Below are positions 18,105-27,586 of a DNA stretch of 64,000 bases, piece after piece (within the stretch, counting starts at the first letter, position 1; every line of letters starts with the position of its first letter). Made by a program: the position numbers and the translations under genes. The notes beneath the pieces are model-generated. The model was not told the origin of the DNA, made no database searches, and saw nothing but the letters and a program-made list of their open reading frames with translations. The stretch spans positions 186,001-250,000 of the forward strand of contig NZ_JACGLS010000003.1 of the NCBI RefSeq assembly GCF_014062345.1. The letters run 5' to 3'. The DNA comes from Tenacibaculum pelagium. GTDB taxonomy: Bacteria; Bacteroidota; Bacteroidia; Flavobacteriales; Flavobacteriaceae.

Positions 18105-19388
18105 ATGAAGAAAATCAATCTTTTAATAGTGCTTTTATTCTCGGTGTCAGTATCTTTTAGTCAAACAACTCATATACTTTGCGGAAAGTTGATAGATACT
18201 GAAAAAGGAATTGTAAAAGAGAAGCAAACAATAGCAGTAAAAGGTAATAAAATTACACACCTTTATAACGGTTATGTTGTACCAAGAGGAGGAGATGTTG
18301 TAGTTGTAGATTTAAAAGATAAAGTGGTGATGCCTGGTTTGATTGATATGCACGTGCATATTGAGTTAGAATATGATAAAAAAGCAAGATTAAATAAGTA
18401 CATTTTAAATGAAGCAGATATAGCTTTTAATTCAGTAAAGTTTGCTGAAACTACTTTGTTAAACGGGTTTACAACAGTTCGTGATTTAGGAGGTACTGGC
18501 GTTAATATTGCAATTAAAAAAGCAATTAAATCAGGTAAGATACCTGGACCTAGAGTTTTTACTGCCGGAAAATCTTTAGCAACTACAGGTGGTCATGCTG
18601 ATCCAACCAACGGAAGTAGTAGAAAATTAATAGGAAACCCTGGTCCAAAAGAAGGAGTGGTAAATTCTGTTGAAGATGCTAAAAAAGCAGTACGTCAACG
18701 TTATAAAAACGGAGCAGATTGTATTAAAATTACAGCAACAGGTGGCGTTTTAAGTGTTGCTAAAAGTGGAGATAACCCTCAGTTTACAATTGAAGAAGTA
18801 AAAGCAATTTGTGATATGGCAAAAGATTATGGAATGCATGTAGCTGCACACGCCCATGGAGACGAAGGAATGCAGCGTGCAATTATAGGAGGTGTAAAAA
18901 CAATTGAACATGGGACTTATATGAGTGATAAAACCATGGAGTTGATGAAAAAGCACAATGCGTATTTGGTTCCGACTATAACAGCAGGAAAAGAAGTAGA
19001 AGAGAAAGCAAAAGTAAAAGGATTTTATCCAGACATTGTTGTGCCTAAGGCATTAGCAGTTGGTCCTCAAATTCAAGGAACATTTGCCAAAGCGTATAAA
19101 AAAGGAGTAGGTATTGCTTTTGGTACGGATGCAGGAGTTTTTAAACACGGTAATAACGGAAAAGAGTTTGGTTATATGGTTGAAGCTGGTATGCCAGCGA
19201 TGGAAACGATTCAAGCAGCTACAATTACCAATGCAAAAATTTTAAAGATGGAGAATGAGGTTGGACAAATTAAAATAGGTTTTTTAGCAGACATCATTGC
19301 AGTAGATGAAGATCCAACTAAAAATATTAATACCATGGAAAATGTTGTTTTTGTTATGAAAAACGGAAAAGTATATAAGAAAAAATAG
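18105..19388 (+). CDS. Exported amidohydrolase family protein
   Basis: Metal-dependent hydrolase of the amidohydrolase superfamily, 427 residues, with a cleavable signal peptide (1-19, ending SVSFS before QTT). The metal-binding HxH is in DMHVHIE (His83, His85). A Lys-containing CIKITATGGV segment (carboxylated-Lys candidate), HAHGDEG, IEHGTYM and the Asp of FGTDAGVFKHGNN (about 342) follow. This pattern is closest to imidazolonepropionase-like and Xaa-Pro (prolidase-type) amidohydrolases acting on small amides or dipeptides. Substrate is not determined. It is monocistronic and divergent from the SDR. Confidence 0.85.
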   Translation: MKKINLLIVLLFSVSVSFSQTTHILCGKLIDTEKGIVKEKQTIAVKGNKITHLYNGYVVPRGGDVVVVDLKDKVVMPGLIDMHVHIELEYDKKARLNKYILNEADIAFNSVKFAETTLLNGFTTVRDLGGTGVNIAIKKAIKSGKIPGPRVFTAGKSLATTGGHADPTNGSSRKLIGNPGPKEGVVNSVEDAKKAVRQRYKNGADCIKITATGGVLSVAKSGDNPQFTIEEVKAICDMAKDYGMHVAAHAHGDEGMQRAIIGGVKTIEHGTYMSDKTMELMKKHNAYLVPTITAGKEVEEKAKVKGFYPDIVVPKALAVGPQIQGTFAKAYKKGVGIAFGTDAGVFKHGNNGKEFGYMVEAGMPAMETIQAATITNAKILKMENEVGQIKIGFLADIIAVDEDPTKNINTMENVVFVMKNGKVYKKK

Positions 19389-19459
19389 TTTCAATAAAAG
19401 GTAACAAAACTTGAATATGAGCTACTAATAGAATAGAAGTAATTTAATAAGATTTGTAT

Positions 19460-20467
19460 ATGTATTCTAAAATTAATTTACAAAGTAATTTAATAGTTTT
19501 CGGAATTCCTTTATTGATGATTTTATCACTTATAGCTGTGGTGAAATCATCTTTTTTTATACCTAAACTTTCTCCATTCGTAATTGTAGACTTTTTAATT
19601 ACTATACCTTTAGTTTATTTTTTCTTGATCAGAAAAAGAGAAATAACAAATAAAACTGTAATTACAGTTGCTTTTTTAGGTTTGGCAGTTGCAGGTATTG
19701 TACTTCCTAAAGAAAATCAATGGTTGTTGTCGCAAATAAAAGTGTATTTGTTGCCTTTGGTAGAGTTGTTTTTAGTTGGTTTTGTATTTGTTAAAGGAAG
19801 GAAAATAATTAAAAAGGTTAAAAAGAGTAATAATGATTCTTTTGATTTTTTTGATGTGATGCAACAAGTCTGTAATGATATATTACCAGCTGGAATTGGA
19901 AGTGTTTTTGCATCAGAGATTTCTGTAATTTATTATGGATTGTTTAATTGGAAAAAGAAAACACTTCAAAAAAATGAGTATAGTTACCATAAAGATAGTA
20001 CAGCGGTAAGTGTTATACTTGGTTTTTTGCTAGTAGTAGTTGTAGAAATGTTTGTTACTCATGCTATGATGAAACAAGGAAATGTAAAAGGTTCATTTAT
20101 TTTAGGTGTACTTAGTGTATATACGGCTTTGCAAGTAATAGCTATTTTACGTTCTTTAGCTAAAAGACCAGTTTACATTGATGTGGATAAAAAACAATTA
20201 ATACTTAAGTTTGGAATATTAGCTAATGCCGTTATTCCTTTTAATCAAATAAAAGAGGTAGAGTTAACAACGAAAGAGTTGTCAGAAAAAACACAAATAA
20301 AATATTTCTCTCCATTAGGTAGTTCAGGAGGGCATAATTTAGTTTTACATCTAACAGAAGAAATTAAATTTAATAGTTTTTATGGACTTTCTAAAAAAGC
20401 TAGTTCTTTAGCTATTTTTATAGATGATAAAAATGGATTTAGACAAAGCTTAGTGAAGCATATTTAA
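19460..20467 (+). CDS. Multi-pass membrane protein with a C-terminal PH-like segment
   Basis: No named family recognised. 335 residues with about six hydrophobic helices (two to four in the first 115 residues, two near 195-240). The cytoplasmic tail, KRPVYIDVDKKQLILKFGI onward, ends in a beta-rich region that resembles bacterial PH-like domains. ATG 19460 is preferred over the TTG at 19454. The gene follows the amidohydrolase by 71 bases and ends within a TTTAAA shared with the stop codon of the convergent lipoprotein gene. Confidence 0.6.
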   Translation: MYSKINLQSNLIVFGIPLLMILSLIAVVKSSFFIPKLSPFVIVDFLITIPLVYFFLIRKREITNKTVITVAFLGLAVAGIVLPKENQWLLSQIKVYLLPLVELFLVGFVFVKGRKIIKKVKKSNNDSFDFFDVMQQVCNDILPAGIGSVFASEISVIYYGLFNWKKKTLQKNEYSYHKDSTAVSVILGFLLVVVVEMFVTHAMMKQGNVKGSFILGVLSVYTALQVIAILRSLAKRPVYIDVDKKQLILKFGILANAVIPFNQIKEVELTTKELSEKTQIKYFSPLGSSGGHNLVLHLTEEIKFNSFYGLSKKASSLAIFIDDKNGFRQSLVKHI

Positions 20468-21960
20468 AACTCTATATGTTGGTAAGCTCCAATATCAGGG
20501 TTTATGGTTCTGTTTACTCCTAAAATGTCTTCAGAAACCGATGAGGCTTTGGCTTTATTTATAACATCACTTTCTTTACCAATAATAAAATCGTTTTTAG
20601 AAGTATCTCTAAAGTTTGGATTTCCATTTAAAATGATGTTTTGATAATGAGATGTGTCGTCAAAGTCTAATTCAGTATTACCAGCAAACGAATTATTAAA
20701 GTCGTTAAATTGAATTAAGCAATTTTCTACACTATAATTAAAAGAGCTTCCAGCTACTTTGTCTAAGATGAACTCGATGTTATTATTTCCGTTAATAATA
20801 CAATTTGTAAAATTAGCAGCAGTTAAATCTCTAGTTAAAATTGTCTCGTTATTGTTTGCATCAATTTGAGTAAAGTGATTGTTTACAATAACTGCAGGTA
20901 AGTTTCTAAAACTATTGCTCCAATAATTAGCAAAAGTACTATGTGTAAAATTGTAAGTCCCGCCAAAAGTACATGCTAAAGAAGATTGACCAGTGTTTCC
21001 AATTACAACGTTTTCTCCTAAGATATTTGCATTTCGCCCTAAGAGACCATAATTAGAGCTATTGTATATTTCAGTGTTTTTAATTGTAAGAGTAGGTTCA
21101 GTAGTATTTTCATTATCGTCTACTAAAAGACCTACACTAGCATTTTTAATAATTGCGTAATTAATTTCGTTTCTGCTATCTTCTCGCATCGAAATAAAAC
21201 CCCATTGCCCAGGTATTTCACTAAATCGATGTTCTAGTCGATCGCCTTCGAAGGTTACTTTTTTATCTAACGTTCCGTTAACTAGTAAACTTCCTTTTTT
21301 GTCAATAATTAATCCTGAGTTTTTATGAAAATGAATTTTAGCTCCAGCATTAATTGTTAAAACTTTATCTTCAGCAACGGCAGCATATCCGTAAATAACA
21401 TAAGGTTTTTCATCTGTAAAAGTTAATTCAGCATCCGTTAAAAAACGACCTTGTAGTTCTGTATCTCTCCCATCAATCGTTAAGGTCTCAATACCAGTAC
21501 TATTTCTAGAAGGAAAAATAAAATTTGCATCTTGAACTAAGGTAACTAAATCAACATCTTGTTGATTGTTTCCGTTATCAAATAATATCTTATCAGTATA
21601 TAAAGGGTTTGTTACAGTAGTAGCATTAATAGTTGTTTCTATAAAAACATAGATGCTATCGTTAGCTAAAATGTCCATGTCTCTAAATTCTTTCCCACTT
21701 TCTCCATCTACATTTAAACGATAGTTTGATGTTTGTCCGTTTTCTAATTTTATTTCAGGAATTGTAATTGCTTTATTACTTCGGTTGTATACTTTTAAAT
21801 TGTAAGTAGCAGATCCAATATTAGAGAAAACAGTGTCTAAAAATACCGTGTCTTTAGAAAACTCAAGATTTCCAAAACTAGGAACGGTATCAAAATCTTT
21901 TCTACAAGAACTGATCGATATTAATAAAATAGCGGCTAAAAAAAGAAGGGCATTTTTCAT
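20464..21960 (-). CDS. Lipoprotein with predicted right-handed beta-helix
   Basis: Exported lipoprotein of 498 residues. The signal peptide ends in lipobox ISSC with Cys19. A first domain (about 25-135) resembles the cell-surface modules of Bacteroidetes, with DTVFLDTVFSNIGSATYNLKVYN like an Ig/choice-of-anchor fold. The rest has short repeated Asn-rich turns (IIKNASVGLLVDDNEN, IKNTEIYNSSNYGLLGRNA, NCIINGNNNIEF) typical of right-handed parallel beta-helices. It ends with the repeat-protein tail VNRTINPDIGAYQ. Probably an outer-membrane or surface carbohydrate-related protein, but no catalytic residues could be assigned. Confidence 0.75.
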   Translation of the reverse strand: MKNALLFLAAILLISISSCRKDFDTVPSFGNLEFSKDTVFLDTVFSNIGSATYNLKVYNRSNKAITIPEIKLENGQTSNYRLNVDGESGKEFRDMDILANDSIYVFIETTINATTVTNPLYTDKILFDNGNNQQDVDLVTLVQDANFIFPSRNSTGIETLTIDGRDTELQGRFLTDAELTFTDEKPYVIYGYAAVAEDKVLTINAGAKIHFHKNSGLIIDKKGSLLVNGTLDKKVTFEGDRLEHRFSEIPGQWGFISMREDSRNEINYAIIKNASVGLLVDDNENTTEPTLTIKNTEIYNSSNYGLLGRNANILGENVVIGNTGQSSLACTFGGTYNFTHSTFANYWSNSFRNLPAVIVNNHFTQIDANNNETILTRDLTAANFTNCIINGNNNIEFILDKVAGSSFNYSVENCLIQFNDFNNSFAGNTELDFDDTSHYQNIILNGNPNFRDTSKNDFIIGKESDVINKAKASSVSEDILGVNRTINPDIGAYQHIEF

Positions 21961-21995
21961 AAATGAAATTTAGTAAAGATTTAAAGGTAGAAATT

Positions 21996-23057
21996 TTATT
22001 TCTTAATCAACTCAATTTCAAATAACTTACCCCAATGTTTACCTGTAACAAATAAGCGGTTGTTTTCTGTATCATAGGCAATTCCGTTTAAAACATCGTC
22101 AGAATCTAATTTTTGTTCTTTAGATACTATTTCTCTAAGACCATCTAAACCTATCAAGCCCTCTACAACTCCAGTTTCTGGATTGATAATTACAATAGTT
22201 GATTTTATTTTACCTCGAGAAGTATCTGTATACCACCAATTAGAATAAATTTTTCCATTTATTAATTCAATTTCATTTAAATTATTAATTGATCTATCAT
22301 GAGTGTAAACTTGAATGTTTCTTTTTTCTTTTTGATTTTTTGCATCTAAAAACCAAATTTTATTGGTTCCGTCAGACTTTATTAATTCAGCATCATTATG
22401 AGTTAATCCCCAACCTTCGTTACTGTTGTTGTAGTCAAACTCACCAACTTGTTTAAAAGTATCTAAATCGTACACAAAACCTTTACGAGCTTGCCATGTT
22501 AACCAATAAATTTTATTGTTTAAAATAGTCATTCCTTCACCAAAGTATTTTTTGTCTAAATCTACTTTTTGTAAAACTTCACCAGTTTTTAAATCCACTT
22601 TTCTTAAAGTTGATTGCCCTCTACGTCCAGTAGTTTCGTATAAAAAACCATCTTTATATTCTAAACCTTGAGTGTATGCATCTTTATCATGCGGAAAAGT
22701 ATTAACGATTTTATAAGAATAAACCGCTGGAGCTTCCTTTGCTAAAATTTCAATAGAGTTATTGATTTTTTTAGATTTATTAGGGTAAAAAGCTAAGGCA
22801 GTAACACTATGTTTACCAACACCAAAATCAGCTGTGTTTATAGCTACACTAGTTTCGTTTTTATTTACACGTTTATTATCAACATATATTTGAACAGAAT
22901 CAATTTTATCACCTTTAAGTTGCTCAAATTTAATAGCAGCCTTTTTTCCTAAAGTTGTTTTTTTTGAGGTGTTTAGCTTAAATTTGTATCCAGCATCGCT
23001 GCAAGAAGTAATCGTTATAATTGATAAAGCTAAAGCAAAGTATGTATAAACACGCAT
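21996..23057 (-). CDS. Glutaminyl-peptide cyclotransferase (plant/bacterial type), lipoprotein
   Basis: Converts N-terminal glutamine of peptides to pyroglutamate. The 353-residue protein has a lipoprotein signal (lipobox TITSC, Cys19), a short beta-sandwich-like region (25-110), then the five-bladed beta-propeller of the glutamine cyclotransferase family. The entry motif FPHDKDAYTQGLEY is followed by ETTGRRGQSTLRKVDL, FGEGMT, WGLTHND and NGIAYD. Cellular placement is likely the periplasmic face of the inner or outer membrane. It lies 35 bases upstream of the beta-helix lipoprotein and is probably co-transcribed with it. Confidence 0.88.
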   Translation of the reverse strand: MRVYTYFALALSIITITSCSDAGYKFKLNTSKKTTLGKKAAIKFEQLKGDKIDSVQIYVDNKRVNKNETSVAINTADFGVGKHSVTALAFYPNKSKKINNSIEILAKEAPAVYSYKIVNTFPHDKDAYTQGLEYKDGFLYETTGRRGQSTLRKVDLKTGEVLQKVDLDKKYFGEGMTILNNKIYWLTWQARKGFVYDLDTFKQVGEFDYNNSNEGWGLTHNDAELIKSDGTNKIWFLDAKNQKEKRNIQVYTHDRSINNLNEIELINGKIYSNWWYTDTSRGKIKSTIVIINPETGVVEGLIGLDGLREIVSKEQKLDSDDVLNGIAYDTENNRLFVTGKHWGKLFEIELIKK

Positions 23058-23117
23058 ATTTTATAGTTTGATTTCTAATTTATTCGATTTCTCTACAAAT
23101 TAAAACAATTTATTTGT

Positions 23118-23146
23118 TTGAAAATTAAAAAATATGGTTAAATTTG
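23118..23146 (+). promoter_or_regulatory. Promoter of the L31 gene (-33 and -7 boxes)
   Basis: TTG at 23118-23120, an 18-base spacer and TAAATTTG at 23139-23146: both Bacteroidetes elements at good spacing, the clearest complete promoter in the window. Predicted start about 23150, giving a leader of roughly 90 bases. Confidence 0.65.
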
Positions 23147-23159
23147 CACCCTCAAACAG

Positions 23160-23199
23160 CTAAAAATATTTTTTTAGTGTAAAACCTTACCATTTTTAC
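23160..23199 (+). promoter_or_regulatory. Possible structured leader of L31
   Basis: Two short inverted repeats lie in the predicted 5' leader: CTAAAAA with TTTTTAG (23160-23177) and GTAAAA with TTTTAC (23179-23199). Ribosomal-protein leaders often autoregulate, but the stems are AT-rich and weak; this is a suggestion only. Confidence 0.25.
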
Positions 23200-23242
23200 A
23201 TGTTTGATAAATAATTAAAACAATATTTAAAAGTCATTTAAG

Positions 23243-23494
23243 ATGCAAAAAGGAATACATCCAGAAAATTATAGAATGGTAGCTTTTAAAGATATGTCTA
23301 ACGGAGATGTATTTTTAACTCGTTCAACTGCTAACACTAAAGAAACTTTAGACGTAGAAGGAGTTGAGTATCCATTAATCAAATTAGAAATCTCAAGAAC
23401 TTCTCACCCTTTCTATACAGGTAAGTCTAAGTTAGTTGATACTGCAGGACGTATTGATAAGTTCAAAAACAAATACGCGAAATTCAAAAAGTAA
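23243..23494 (+). CDS. rpmE2: 50S ribosomal protein L31, type B
   Basis: Large-subunit ribosomal protein of 83 residues. It begins [19 protein letters not shown] and contains [20 protein letters not shown], the type B signature. It has no cysteines, so this is the zinc-independent form. Transcribed as a single gene from a strong promoter with a terminator directly after it. Confidence 0.96.
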   Translation: MQKGIHPENYRMVAFKDMSNGDVFLTRSTANTKETLDVEGVEYPLIKLEISRTSHPFYTGKSKLVDTAGRIDKFKNKYAKFKK

Positions 23495-23515
23495 TTTTAA
23501 GTATATACAATATCT

Positions 23516-23547
23516 AAAAGCTCTGACAAATGTTAGAGCTTTTTTTA
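23516..23547 (+). terminator. Terminator after rpmE2
   Basis: Hairpin AAAAGCTCT-GAC with GT-TAGAGCTTTT around an AAAT loop, running into seven Ts, 22 bases after the L31 stop codon. Confidence 0.8.
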
Positions 23548-23587
23548 TGTTAAAAATCTTGTATTTTAGCCTGTAAAATTCACAAAA

Positions 23588-25120
23588 ATGAGAGATACTA
23601 TTTTAGCTGTTATTATTGTTGTTAATGTTTTATGCGGAGTGTTAGCATATTTTATTCCTGATATGGGGAATTACATTTTATTAACAATTGCAACAGCAGT
23701 AACTGTTTTAGCAATATATGATGCTTTTATTCAGAAAAAGCATTCGTTAATGCGCGCTTTTCCTGTGGTTGCTAGATTGCGTTGGGTTTTTGAAGAAGAA
23801 CGTGAGAAAATTCAACAATATTTTATTGAAGATGATTTAAATGGAACACCAATTAATCGTGAAAAAAGAAGTATCGTGTATCAGCGATCTAAAAGAGAAG
23901 TTGAAACTGTACCATTTGGTACACAGCACAATTTATACGAAAAAGGCTACGAGTTTGTAAAGCATTCGTTATTTCCAAAAGATCATCATCATATAGAGGG
24001 AGAGAAAGTACTGATTGGTTCAGATAAATGTACTCAGAAGTATAATACCTCAATTATTAATATTTCTGCAATGTCTTTTGGTTCGTTGAGTAAAAATGCA
24101 ATTATGGCGTTAAACCAAGGAGCTAAAATGGCAGGATTTGCACATAATACAGGTGAAGGAGGAATTTCACCTTATCATTTACAGGGAGGTGATTTAATTT
24201 TCCAAGTAGGAACAGGTTATTTTGGAGCAGGAAAAAGTGTGAAAGGTAAGCGTGTTTTTGATGATGCAGTTTTTAAAGAGAATGCGGTTCGTCCAGAAGT
24301 AAAAATGATTGAAATTAAATTTTCTCAAGGAGCAAAACCTGGTCATGGAGGAATTTTACCTGCAAAGAAAAATACAGAGGAAATTGCAAAAATTCGTGCT
24401 GTAGAACCACATACTACTGTAGATTCACCTCCTGGTCATTCAGCTTTTTCAAATTTTGATGAAATGATTGTGTTTATTCAAAGGGTTCGTGATTTAGCAG
24501 AAGGAAAACCAGTAGGGGTTAAGTTCTGTGTAGGAGACAATGAAGAAATAGAAAACATGATTAACGCTTTTGCTGAAGCAAATAATTATCCAGATTTTAT
24601 AGCTGTTGATGGAGGTGAAGGTGGTACTGGAGCAGCACCTTTAGAGTTTTCTAATTATATAGGAACTCCTTTGTTAGAAGGATTAGTTTTTGTAAACAAA
24701 ACATTAAAAAAATACAATTTAAAAGATCAAATAAAAATTATAGCGAGTGGTAAAGCGATTGATGCTTTCGATATTATTAAATACAAAGCTTTAGGTGCTG
24801 ATGTAATTGCGATGGCACGAAGCTTTATGTTGAGTATTGGATGTATTCAAGCACGCGAATGTAATTTAGATACTTGTCCTGTAGGAGTTGCAACACAAGA
24901 TGAAGATTTGGTGGAAGCATTGGTAGTTGGTGATAAAAATATTCGTGTTAAAAATTATCATGATAAAACTGTAGCAGCGGTTAAAGAAGTAGTTGCAGCT
25001 ATGGGAAAAGATTCAATTGCTGATGTAAAAGCTAAACATATTTTTAGAAGAAATAAAGCTGGAGATATTGATTCGTTAGATACAATTTACGGTTTAAAAG
25101 AAGAAAGTTTAGTTAGCTAG
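23588..25120 (+). CDS. FMN-binding glutamate synthase-like protein
   Basis: Resembles the FMN/iron-sulfur synthase domain of glutamate synthase (GltB central domain, archaeal-type stand-alone form), 510 residues. Two N-terminal hydrophobic segments (4-43) suggest membrane attachment. Family motifs include ISAMSFGSLSKNAIMALN, NTGEGGISPYH, KPGHGGILP, VDGGEGGTGAAPLEF and the Cys cluster GCIQARECNLDTCPVGVATQ (Fe-S ligands). The glutaminase domain is absent, so whether it makes glutamate from ammonia or has another redox role is unknown. Its stop codon is immediately followed by the next start, so the two genes are coupled. Confidence 0.88.
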   Translation: MRDTILAVIIVVNVLCGVLAYFIPDMGNYILLTIATAVTVLAIYDAFIQKKHSLMRAFPVVARLRWVFEEEREKIQQYFIEDDLNGTPINREKRSIVYQRSKREVETVPFGTQHNLYEKGYEFVKHSLFPKDHHHIEGEKVLIGSDKCTQKYNTSIINISAMSFGSLSKNAIMALNQGAKMAGFAHNTGEGGISPYHLQGGDLIFQVGTGYFGAGKSVKGKRVFDDAVFKENAVRPEVKMIEIKFSQGAKPGHGGILPAKKNTEEIAKIRAVEPHTTVDSPPGHSAFSNFDEMIVFIQRVRDLAEGKPVGVKFCVGDNEEIENMINAFAEANNYPDFIAVDGGEGGTGAAPLEFSNYIGTPLLEGLVFVNKTLKKYNLKDQIKIIASGKAIDAFDIIKYKALGADVIAMARSFMLSIGCIQARECNLDTCPVGVATQDEDLVEALVVGDKNIRVKNYHDKTVAAVKEVVAAMGKDSIADVKAKHIFRRNKAGDIDSLDTIYGLKEESLVS

Positions 25121-26218
25121 ATGAGTGTAAAACTAGAATTTAACTCGATTGAGTATCATTTAGAACGTTACCCAAAAACGGACGAAAAATCGTTGCGTGC
25201 ATGGAGTAATGCTGAACTATTGGTGTTAGATTATATAGCTGATAGAAAAGTAGAAAACATTCATTTGTTTAATGATCGTTTTGGGGTTTGGAATTCTATT
25301 TTAAACGACAAAAACCTAACTACAGTTTGGACATATGCTAGCCAGCAAAAAGCAATTGCTCAAAATTTACAGTTGAATAATTTTCCTGATGAGGTAATTT
25401 ATAAAACTCCTTTAGATGATTTAGTAAAGGTTGATTTAGCCTTAATCAAAATTCCAAAATCACTAGAATTGTTTGAGCTATTTTTACAACAGATTCATAA
25501 AGTATCTGGAGATAAAACAGAAGTTGTCTGTGGTTTTATGACCAAATATTTTTCTCCTTCTTATTTAAAAATAGCAGAACAATATTTTGATGTAACAGAA
25601 CAATCTAAAGCATGGAAAAAAGCACGATTGTTAATTTTAAAACAGCCGAAATCTATAAATAAGTATGAAGAACTAATCAATTCATTTACATGGAAAGGTA
25701 AAGAGTATAAACAATACTACGGAGTATTTTCATCTGGAAACATTGATATAGGAACGCAATTTTTTCTAGAGAACATGCAAATTCAACAAGAAGAACAAAA
25801 GGTATTAGATTTAGCTTCTGGAAATGGAGTTATAGCTCGTTGGGTAAATGAGCAAAATTCAGAAGCTGAAGTTACTTTAGTTGACGATTTTAATTTGGCA
25901 ATTGAGTCGTCAAAACTGAATTTAGAAAATCAGAAAACGAATTTTGTTTGTAATGATAGATTAGAGAAATTAGATGATAATTCTTTTGATTTAGTAGTTT
26001 CAAATCCACCATTTCATTTTGAATATGAAAATAATATTGAGATAACATTATCTCTGTTCAAAGATGTTTTTAGAGTTTTAAAACCAAACGGAAGATTAGT
26101 GTTAGTGGCAAATTCGCATTTAAACTACAGTACGCATTTAAGTAAGCTTTTTGATAAAGTAAATGTGGTTAAACAAAATAAAAAATTTCAAATAATAGAA
26201 TGCATAAAAAAAGCCTAA
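25121..26218 (+). CDS. Class I SAM methyltransferase, RsmC/RlmG-like
   Basis: Probable rRNA guanine-N2 methyltransferase of 365 residues. It has a diverged N-terminal half and a C-terminal Rossmann domain. The SAM motif LDLASGNGVIARW is near 228-240, an acidic VTLVDDFNLA follows, and the catalytic NPPFHF is at about 296-301, the N2-guanine methylase signature shared with RsmC and RlmG. Which rRNA position is modified cannot be decided. It begins directly after the glutamate-synthase-like stop codon. The stop codon itself is inside the terminator stem. Confidence 0.82.
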   Translation: MSVKLEFNSIEYHLERYPKTDEKSLRAWSNAELLVLDYIADRKVENIHLFNDRFGVWNSILNDKNLTTVWTYASQQKAIAQNLQLNNFPDEVIYKTPLDDLVKVDLALIKIPKSLELFELFLQQIHKVSGDKTEVVCGFMTKYFSPSYLKIAEQYFDVTEQSKAWKKARLLILKQPKSINKYEELINSFTWKGKEYKQYYGVFSSGNIDIGTQFFLENMQIQQEEQKVLDLASGNGVIARWVNEQNSEAEVTLVDDFNLAIESSKLNLENQKTNFVCNDRLEKLDDNSFDLVVSNPPFHFEYENNIEITLSLFKDVFRVLKPNGRLVLVANSHLNYSTHLSKLFDKVNVVKQNKKFQIIECIKKA

Positions 26219-26237
26219 GAGAATTCTTAGGCTTTTT
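26208..26237. terminator. Bidirectional terminator between methyltransferase and histidine decarboxylase genes
   Basis: 13-bp perfect stem AAAAAGCCTAAGA / TCTTAGGCTTTTT with a GAAT loop. A and T tracts on both sides let it serve both convergent genes; the methyltransferase TAA (26216-26218) is inside the stem. Confidence 0.85.
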
Positions 26238-26264
26238 ATTTATAACTTAAGTAAAGTATTATTT

Positions 26265-27440
26265 TTAGCTTAATGAGAAATCATATGAAAATTCATCTTC
26301 TATAATTGGCTCGCTACAATTTTTCATATCGTTAATAAACTCATCAATTTGAGTTTTAGTTACATTAGGCATACAGATAATGTGAGCAACATCACCCTCG
26401 GTAGCTAATTGCCATTTGTTTTTAATACTCTTTGGTGTTTTTGGTAATACTACGGTAATCGCATTCGGATTTCTCCAAGCATCTACACCAATAGATTTTA
26501 ATTGTGTTTCGCAATATTCAGCAACTTCTAAACTGTGTAAATATCTGTCACGCAATCCTTCTGTTCCTAATTGTTTTAACGCATACCATAAGAATAAAGG
26601 AGAATGTCCGTTACGAGAACCAGTAATAGTAGTGTCTAAAGAACCGATATATGAAATGCCTTTTGCAATTCGATCTCTATTGGAACGTTTGGCTATTAAT
26701 ACTCCTGTTGGTATTGGAGAACCTACAAATTTATGACCACTTATAGAGATACTATCAGCTCCATCCATAAAATCAAAGGCTAATTTAGGTTGCATAAAAG
26801 GACCAAAAGTTCCAGCCAATGCAGCATCACAATGTATATAATGATCTTGGATTGCCATGTCTCCTAATATTCCTTTAATTTTAGAGATATCATCTTTTGC
26901 TTCTTTCATAGTAGTTCCAAAAGTAGCTAATACAATAACTGGTTTATGACGATTCATACGAACGGTATTTTTAAAATCCTCATAATCCATTTCGCCACTA
27001 GGTTGAGACTTAATTACTATACTAGGAATGTTTAATAAGTGAATATTTTTACGAACACTATAATGTGTAGATTCTGAATAATACACAATTGCTTTTGGAA
27101 ATAATTCACGCGCAAGATATAATCCGTATAAATTACTTTCTGAACCTCCATTGGTTACATATCCCCAAAAGTCTTTCGGATTTGCTCTAAATAATTTAGC
27201 AAAAAAAGCAATTACCTCACGTTCCATTTCATGGGTTTGAACACGATAGGTTCCATGTTCAAAAGGATCACCTAGATTATTGATAGGGAATTTTAAAAAC
27301 TCGTTCAATACCGAATAATCAAAATCTTTAGATACAGGGTATCCTAGAAAACTATCTCTAGCTGAAGTTAATTGTTTTTTAAGAGCATCTAACTTTTGTT
27401 GAATCTTTATAGAAGTATCATTTAATTCTGCCATGGTCAT
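26265..27440 (-). CDS. hdc: Histidine decarboxylase (PLP-dependent)
   Basis: Decarboxylates histidine to histamine, a group II PLP enzyme. 391 residues match the bacterial PLP-type Hdc length. Signatures: NNLGDPFEHGTYRVQTHEME near 52-71, VTNGGSESNLYGLYLAREL, HYIHCDAALAGT, and SISGHKFVGSPIPTG with the cofactor lysine at about 235. GSLDTTITGSRNGHSPLFLW follows. ATG 27440 is used; ATG two codons later is equally possible. In some bacteria such enzymes feed siderophores, but no siderophore genes are nearby. It has its own promoter box and a 146-base gap from yggS. Confidence 0.88.
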   Translation of the reverse strand: MTMAELNDTSIKIQQKLDALKKQLTSARDSFLGYPVSKDFDYSVLNEFLKFPINNLGDPFEHGTYRVQTHEMEREVIAFFAKLFRANPKDFWGYVTNGGSESNLYGLYLARELFPKAIVYYSESTHYSVRKNIHLLNIPSIVIKSQPSGEMDYEDFKNTVRMNRHKPVIVLATFGTTMKEAKDDISKIKGILGDMAIQDHYIHCDAALAGTFGPFMQPKLAFDFMDGADSISISGHKFVGSPIPTGVLIAKRSNRDRIAKGISYIGSLDTTITGSRNGHSPLFLWYALKQLGTEGLRDRYLHSLEVAEYCETQLKSIGVDAWRNPNAITVVLPKTPKSIKNKWQLATEGDVAHIICMPNVTKTQIDEFINDMKNCSEPIIEDEFSYDFSLS

Positions 27441-27453
27441 AAAATTTAGCGGG

Positions 27454-27461
27454 CAAAAGTA
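27454..27461 (-). promoter_or_regulatory. Candidate -7 box for hdc
   Basis: Minus-strand TACTTTTG, exact TAnnTTTG, predicting a start near 27450 and a leader of about 10 bases. Confidence 0.5.
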
Positions 27462-27586
27462 ATAGAACTAGCATTATGTGTCAGTTATTTTTCATTAAAG
27501 TAGATTATTTTTCTGTTTATATCTTAAATGTAGAAAAATAGTCTAAATAGATAGGGGTTGCTATGTTTAAAACGAATTTATTAGTG

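Noticed and set aside
20464-20467. Four-base overlap of convergent stop codons as a regulatory feature
   Set aside because: Shared TTTAAA stops are common between convergent genes in AT-rich genomes; also seen at 13626-13629.
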